NCBI GenBank assembly: GCA_023846275.1
Contig: CM043869.1
Location: forward strand, 18,881,501-18,945,500
Direction of reading: 5' to 3'
DNA length: 64,000 nucleotides
Source: Vanilla planifolia
Taxonomy: Eukaryota; Streptophyta; Magnoliopsida; Asparagales; Orchidaceae
A program made the position numbers and the translations under genes. This document shows, piece after piece, positions 60,001 through 64,000 of the stretch (positions within the stretch are counted from its first letter, which is position 1; each line of letters opens with the position of its first letter). The notes beneath the pieces were generated by a model. The model saw only the letters and a program-made list of their open reading frames with translations. It ran no database searches and was not told where the DNA came from.

Positions 60001-62003
60001 ATTATGTGATTTCATACATTAACTTCCAACTAGGTAACTGGCATCATATAGTTTGTATTTCAAAGAAGAGTTTATTAGGCTTGATGCATCTTTTTGCTAT
60101 AATAATTGGATTTGATCAAGGTTTGATGAAGAATTATGATTTGAGCAAGGTTTATAGAGAATTATCAGCTTGAATTGGAAAGTTTTGGACTTCAACTAGA
60201 GCTAAATGCTCCTAAAGAGCCTATTCCAAGCATTATTTCTAATTTAAAATGAGCAGGCTTTTGAATCTTATGAACATGTTGGAATTGGCATGTTGATCTG
60301 TCAATATGAGTCTTATTAACTCAAAGGTCTTTTTTGAAAAATGAAAAATGGAGGTGGTTTGTTTTTGTGTGCGTAGTTGTCATTGTCTGTGCTGTTGTAA
60401 AGTATTTTGTATATATCAACTAATTTTGTATTCAAACTTTTCAACTGATAATCTAAGTAAAAGTGACTTTCTCCTTCTTCCTAACGGCTTCTTTTCCATT
60501 GTGAGGCTTGATTGAATGACATTAGTTTTTATTTGGTTCTTTCTTTAGCTATTTTCATTGAATATCTATGAATCACTAGTACTTAGCTCAGGAAATATGC
60601 AAACTGCTACTTTATCTTGCCCCTCTTAGTGGTGGCTCTTTGTTATTTGAGCATTCTCATATGGACAATTAATTTCAGTGCTGATGTCTTACGAGAAAAC
60701 ACAGAAGCTGTATTTGCTGCTTGTGATGCTGCTCATGGAAGATGGGCTAAACTTCTTGGCGTTCGTGCTCTTCTTCACCCAAAGTTAAAGCTCCAAGAGT
60801 TTTTGAGCATCCATAACTTAACACAGGATTTCATCACTGCCACTGAGAAGGTAATTTTTATTTGTCTAGTGCATGGTTGTAGCTCTATAATGTTCTTTGT
60901 TTGTTCACTTGTGTTCCATTAATTTATTGCTTCTAAAATAGATTGGTGGGAGAATAGGATACAGCATTCGAGGAACTCTGCAATCACAATCAAAATCATT
61001 TATTGATTTTCAACATGAATTGCGAGTATGTCATGCATCTAACTGATATTTCCTTTTACCACTGGTAGAAAGATTTTAACTCGTCACACATTCATTGAGC
61101 AAATTTTGTGCAAGCATATGCTGCTATTCTTGCATTAGAAGTCCTTGTCTTATTCTTTGAAATTCAATTTTGATAAATAGATGACAAAGATCAAAGCAGT
61201 TCTTGATCAAGAAACATGGGTGGCAGTAGATGTTCCAGACGAATTCCAGGAGATTGTTTCTTCTCTTTGTTTTCGTGAAGAATTATTAGTTAATAAAGAG
61301 TCTTTTATGGACAATCACGAAGAACAGATTGCCATTCTTTCTTTGGACCCCTCAAGCAGAAAGATGATGAAATCGGGTGATTCTGAAAAGATTATTTCTA
61401 TTTCATCTTCTGGGTTTAATCACGAAAATAGCATGGAACCTTCTCATAATCAAGATTCTGATAGAAGCATAACTGGAATTGGAAAGTCTTCTTCTCAGAC
61501 TCTCATATATCGCAATGTTGGTTACCACATGGTAAACTGGTCAGTGTTCTTTATTACAGCTGAGCTTTTTGTCTTTTCAAGCTTCTGTGACACCTTATAC
61601 TTATGAAGTTCCATTTTTACTTTTGATTTTGTTCCTCTTGAGCCTTTTGAAGGCTTAATAGGCAGTTATAGTTGTTTTTATTTTAATTCCACATGTGAGG
61701 TTTCATTGTTTTAAGCATAAGCATAATTTGTTTTAATTTAGCTACAGATCATTTTCCATCTTTTTATTGAAATGTAATTTCTCATTACTCCATAATTTTA
61801 GCGACAACATGCTAACTCCTGAAGCTAAAATTCTTACTAATTGCTGCAGTGGTTTAATACTATTGAAGATGTTGTCAGAGTATGTTGACATGAATAATTG
61901 CTTGCCAGCATTGTCATCTGAAGTCATCCATCGTGTTGTGGAAATTTTGAAAACTTTCAACACAAGGACTTGCCAGCTTGTTCTTGGTGCTGGTGCTATG
62001 CAG
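37280..62003 (+). CDS. VPS54, GARP complex subunit (12 exons, 3' end outside window)
   Basis: Exons in phase: 37280-38074, 41879-41941, 42093-42172, 46045-46162, 55933-56007, 56537-56693, 56795-56883, 57556-57809, 60679-60850, 60942-61025, 61181-61539, 61850-62003; together 800 residues. VPS54 with VPS51, VPS52 and VPS53 forms GARP, which tethers endosome-derived vesicles at the trans-Golgi network. Wording matches plant VPS54 throughout: QSLSSILNNPHAS (residues 36-48), DFQPYLSSI, ALVACLREVPALFFKEDFAL (124-143), a predicted helical/coiled-coil stretch at about 163-265, RDRLLPLIFGLLRT, RWAKLLGVRALLHPKLKLQE, VGYHMVN and NTRTCQLVLGAGAMQ at the end of exon 12. Plant homologues are about 1,030 residues, so some 200 C-terminal residues, including most of the Vps54 C-terminal domain, should lie to the right. 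Start ATG 37280 gives MDGPPS, like homologues. Exon 1 is GC-rich, the others are not. No break was seen. Confidence 0.95.
38075..41878 (+). other. VPS54 intron 1 (3.8 kb)
   Basis: Donor GTAGGT, acceptor TTGCAG. The frame of exon 1 runs on for 30 codons into the intron by chance. The intron holds an exon-like block at 38501-38581 and otherwise AT-rich sequence. A - strand frame at 39823-40035 (lysine/glutamine-rich) and a + strand frame at 38637-38819 show no domain. Confidence 0.85.
38501..38581 (+). other. Exon-like orphan block in VPS54 intron 1
   Basis: After an acceptor-like CATATCCACAG the frame from 38504 reads GNELGPAAQDPLQSWEAS, then FEPMDAI and a TAA stop at 38579-38581. Upstream the frame is closed by a stop at 38486. 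The amino-acid composition looks like the C-terminal end of a real protein, unlike the intron around it. In VPS54 phase (0) the same block would instead read WEMNLDLQHKIHC and stop at TAG 38583-38585. It may be a captured gene fragment or an alternative terminal exon; I could not identify it. Confidence 0.3.
42173..46044 (+). other. VPS54 intron 3 (3.9 kb)
   Basis: Donor GTGCAT and acceptor CTTGTAG flank a split Ser codon (AG|C). The intron is AT-rich, with no recognisable transposon domain. Its notable content is the alternating purine-pyrimidine tract at 45521-45825. Confidence 0.85.
45521..45825. repeat. Compound alternating purine-pyrimidine microsatellite
   Basis: About 300 bp made of TA, TG, CG and TGCG/TATG units: (TA)n, then TGTGCGGG, GTGCGTGCGTGCG, (TG)n, ACGCACGC, CGCGCGTGCGTGCG, GTGTGCATG, then (TA)n with ATACATACATAC and ACGTATACGTATATA. 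It includes the only CpG-rich block in this intron. All the open frames on both strands here (72-134 codons) are readings of low-complexity sequence and not genes. Such sequence can adopt Z-DNA. Confidence 0.9.
47128..47450 (+). repeat. Two-copy tandem duplication, about 170-bp unit
   Basis: Copies at about 47128-47296 and 47297-47450 share TTTTTTATxTA, GCATGCTTxAxAATGCAAT(A/T)CAT, TATTTAATTATGTTA, TTGAxAATxCATAT and ACTTG(T/G)TCATGA in order. They differ at perhaps a quarter of positions. Confidence 0.7.
50500..51960 (-). other. LTR-like segment with clustered GTACGA palindromes
   Basis: A TATA box candidate reads GCTTATATAAAG on the - strand (50837-50848). Upstream of it in that orientation (about 51040-51690) TCGTAC/GTACGA words recur in pairs, for instance TCGTACTTGTACGATGA at about 51231 and TTGTACGATGAGGGTGCCGT at about 51549. 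Promoter-like TATA plus upstream repeats in about 1.4 kb without coding sequence suits the U3-R of a solo LTR. No second copy, primer site or ends could be found, so this stays a hypothesis. Confidence 0.4.
53281..53646 (+). repeat. Tandem duplication, 183-bp unit
   Basis: Copies at about 53281-53463 and 53464-53646. They share GATAATATTTTTTTTGTA, then some 70 nearly identical bases from GATCCTTTGTATGCTAGCAT through CATTTGGGTTGGTTTG to ATAACTTTTGTGAGC, then TAATAATTTATTAAATGGTT and a TTTTTTTAGCTGTT end. Few differences, so it is the youngest duplication in this intron. The 91-codon frame at 53137-53412 lies in copy 1 only. Confidence 0.9.
53768..54046. mobile_element. TA-flanked inverted-repeat element (MITE-like)
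   Basis: Arms at about 53768-53869 and 53966-54046 are reverse complements: CTATATATG-(TA)n-CATATTTTTTTCTTCATAAG-TACAGATTAC on the left and GTAATCTGTACTTATGAAGA-AAAAAATATG-(TA)n-TATAG on the right. The non-TA part of the arm (about 36 bases) matches almost exactly. The spacer is about 96 bp with no coding capacity. This is either a small hairpin-forming MITE with TA-rich outer ends or an inverted duplication of a TA microsatellite edge. Confidence 0.75.
57810..60678 (+). other. VPS54 intron 8 (2.9 kb)
   Basis: Donor GTAAGG and acceptor TTTCAG split an Arg codon (CG|T). Inside are unusually many mid-length frames: - strand 58582-58779 and 58842-59024, + strand 59437-59724 (95 codons, with HVSVSNIDAPYSYLLVISAC) and 59868-60173. 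None has a domain I recognise; they may be scraps of an inserted retroelement or a captured gene. I do not call them genes. Confidence 0.7.
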
Positions 62004-64000
62004 GTTAATTTTTTGTTGTCTTTAACCATTTTTAATGTATATTTTGTACATTTTACTATCAAACTACCCTTTGCATTTAGTATGAGCGGAGCAAATTTTA
62101 AAACTGTTAGTGGAGAAAATATGATATTGCTATGCTTATAAATAATTAAAATAATAAATCAACAAAAATAAAGCTACAAAGCATCACATTTGACCTTGTT
62201 TTTCAGCTCTCTTTACAATTAACAAACAATATAAATATCCACAGTAGCAAATAGTTTATTTGCAAAACAATAAATATTAATTTTTTTAAAATTAATTAGA
62301 AAAGTGGAAAAGTGTTAGTTTAACATAATATTTTTTTTTTGTGAATTATGAAGTTTTAATTCTTGGAGCATCCCTTGGAAACAATGTGCAATATTGTTCA
62401 AAACCAATAAGTGAACATAAGGCATTACATTGGTACAAGAGTGACGTGTTAAATGAGTAAGGATTCTCATTATCTTGGATGGTTGAAGCTAGACAAGCTT
62501 GTATATGGCATTAGAATTTGGTTAAGATCTCTTAATACGGGTAGTGCGAAGGAATTAGTAGATGTTGTGATTTGTAAAAAAGAGAAATGCTATGCGTGTT
62601 TAAGAAACTTTGTAAGTGGTGAGAATTGTAAGAAAATGAAAGAATAGAGATACAAATTTGGTTGGTATAGTTTTGGATAAAGATATGAAAGCTGTTGTTA
62701 GATAGAGGATTAGAGATAGAGTCATTGTTTTAAAATTTATTGTAGTATGATAGCTTATCGATGATGCTAGTGTATATACCCCTCAAATGGTACTAGATCG
62801 TGTGTTAAGAAGTTTTGGATTTATTTGGTAGATTAAATATAAAAGATCCTAAATTGTGACAATTTTTTTGTTGAAGGCTTAAATGGGCATGTTAGAAGGG
62901 CTACAAAAGGATTTAAGATTATCATTGTGGCCATGGTTTTGGGTGGGTAATGAAGAATATAAAAATATTTTAGATTTTGATTCTACATATAATCTTTTTT
63001 TTTTCTGATCCTCTTTTTAAAAACTAGAAAGTAGATTGATTATTTTTTATGAGAAAAAAAACTGTTTTAGATTGTAAGTACTATAAATTTATTCACAAAG
63101 GTTGTTTGATGGCTCAGTATTGGCTAATGGTTTTAAATGTCAACCTTAGAAATTGTGAGAGAAAAAAATTCATAGCTCTCTTCAAAAAACAAGTGCAAGC
63201 AATGCTTAGGAATGGGTTATAGGATCTTAAGAAAAATGTGATTTTATCCACAAATAGATTATTTGAATTATGTTCTAAGTATGTAAACTAGTCTTATGTG
63301 AGATAATATATTTATTTATTTTTGTAGATTACTTAAGTATGATGTGTTTTGAGGATCTAAAGAACATATTCCAACAACAAAAACAACTTGGTAATGAGCA
63401 CAAAAATGTATAAGATTAAGTTCAAAACTGGAACTTTGTTGTAAATCATAGTTCAACAAGAGTATAAATAATAAGAGAGTACAAAATAAGCATGAAGAGA
63501 GGCTAAAAAGTTGATGTTATTAGGAAAGCAATTTTTGAATATTTATATGAGAAATTGGATTACAAAAAGGAGGAAAAGACAAACTTTCCAAAGTATGTGA
63601 AAGAAATCCAATGATTTAGACCTAGGAAAATGTTTAAGGCAAGATGGCATCACTTTTATAGATTTTTGGATAGGTGTGACAAAGATCATATCTCGTGGCT
63701 TATTAAATTGTTTGATATTATGTTGAACACAAATTTAATGGGAGATGTGTATGAAAAGTAGTTTGATTCCTATTTGAAAGAACATAAAAGGATATTCATA
63801 ATTTTTTAACTATATGAATATTAAGTTGATTAGCTATATTTTGAAACTATAGTATAGTGTGATTAAGGATATATATTAATGTATTATACCAATATATCCA
63901 AAATCAATATGGCTTATAGGAAAGGTCAGTTTAAAAGATTGCAATGGGACTAGTAAAAATATATGGCATAGAATGTTGCTCATGATCAAACATACAATTA
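62004..64000 (+). other. VPS54 intron 12, running off the window
   Basis: Donor GTTAAT follows the codon CAG of exon 12. The following exon, which should begin with a GLKSI-like sequence, was not found before the window edge. About 1.5 kb of the intron is LINE-derived. Confidence 0.8.
62440..64000 (+). mobile_element. RTE-type LINE remnant (endonuclease and RT start)
   Basis: Degenerate frames give an ordered series of the plant RTE-clade LINE protein: TGSAKELVDVVICKKEK (pattern TGKxxELVxxMxRRxV), VGIVLDKDMKAVV (pattern VGILVDExLxxxVV), SVYTPQM (pattern SAYAPQVG), GLNGHVRRATKGF (pattern GDLNGHVG...GF), ILDFDSTYNLFF, DCKYYKFI (pattern DCKVIPSE) and, in the RT part near 63820, MNIKLISYILKL (pattern YRGIKLMSHTMKLWE). 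The endonuclease Asp of GDLNGH is lost. Many stops and frame changes make it inactive. It is sense to VPS54 and continues past the window end. Confidence 0.75.

Noticed and set aside
1-64000. tRNA, rRNA, CRISPR array or bacterial-type operon
   Set aside because: No cloverleaf with conserved arms, no rRNA sequence and no regularly spaced identical repeats with unique spacers were seen; the gene structure is plant nuclear.

Overview
The window is nuclear DNA of a flowering plant. It is AT-rich, its genes are split by GT-AG introns (several of 3-14 kb), and transposon remains fill introns and intergenic space. Two genes are certain, both on the + strand. The lineage is not fixed by the sequence. 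The GC-rich first exon of the second gene, falling to AT-rich downstream, would suit a non-grass monocot with large introns, but that is inference.

Gene 1 (about 2.3-18.4 kb) is a complete RUS/DUF647 gene, closest to ROOT UVB SENSITIVE 2 (RUS2/WXR1). It has nine coding exons and about 425 residues. Exons 1-7 lie within 1.7 kb (2310-3981) and exons 8-9 lie at 17783-18422. Intron 7 is 13.8 kb and holds a decayed Ty3/gypsy retrotransposon on the - strand (about 4.2-12.0 kb: two LTRs, gag, RT, RNase H and integrase remnants, itself enlarged by another repeat) plus several degenerate tandem repeats.

The intergenic stretch 18.4-37.0 kb has no recognisable host gene. Its main occupant is a 7.75-kb LTR element (20285-28037, - strand) with unusually long LTRs of about 2.25 kb, a primer-binding site matching initiator tRNA-Met at 11 of 12 bases, an imperfect 5-bp target duplication, and only about 3.2 kb of internal sequence. 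That interior keeps a gag-like zinc knuckle but no visible pol, so it looks like a non-autonomous LARD/TR-GAG-type derivative. A perfect 72-bp palindrome lies in one LTR only. Further on are two copies of an unidentified repeat carrying an ORF fragment, then very AT-rich sequence.

Gene 2 (37280 to beyond the right edge) encodes VPS54, the GARP tethering-complex subunit. Twelve coding exons can be joined in phase (800 residues, up to 62003); the C-terminal part lies outside the window. Its introns 1, 3, 4, 8 and 12 are large. They hold a 300-bp alternating purine-pyrimidine tract, tandem duplications, an LTR-like segment with clustered GTACGA palindromes, a TA-flanked inverted-repeat element, and a plant RTE-type LINE remnant in the last intron.

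The two genes have unrelated known roles (plastid/vitamin B6/auxin-linked RUS2; Golgi-endosome tethering VPS54), and nothing suggests joint regulation. I found no evidence of a new multi-gene system. The unusual material is structural: the palindromes, the long-LTR derivative, the motif-rich LTR-like segment and the unidentified repeats.
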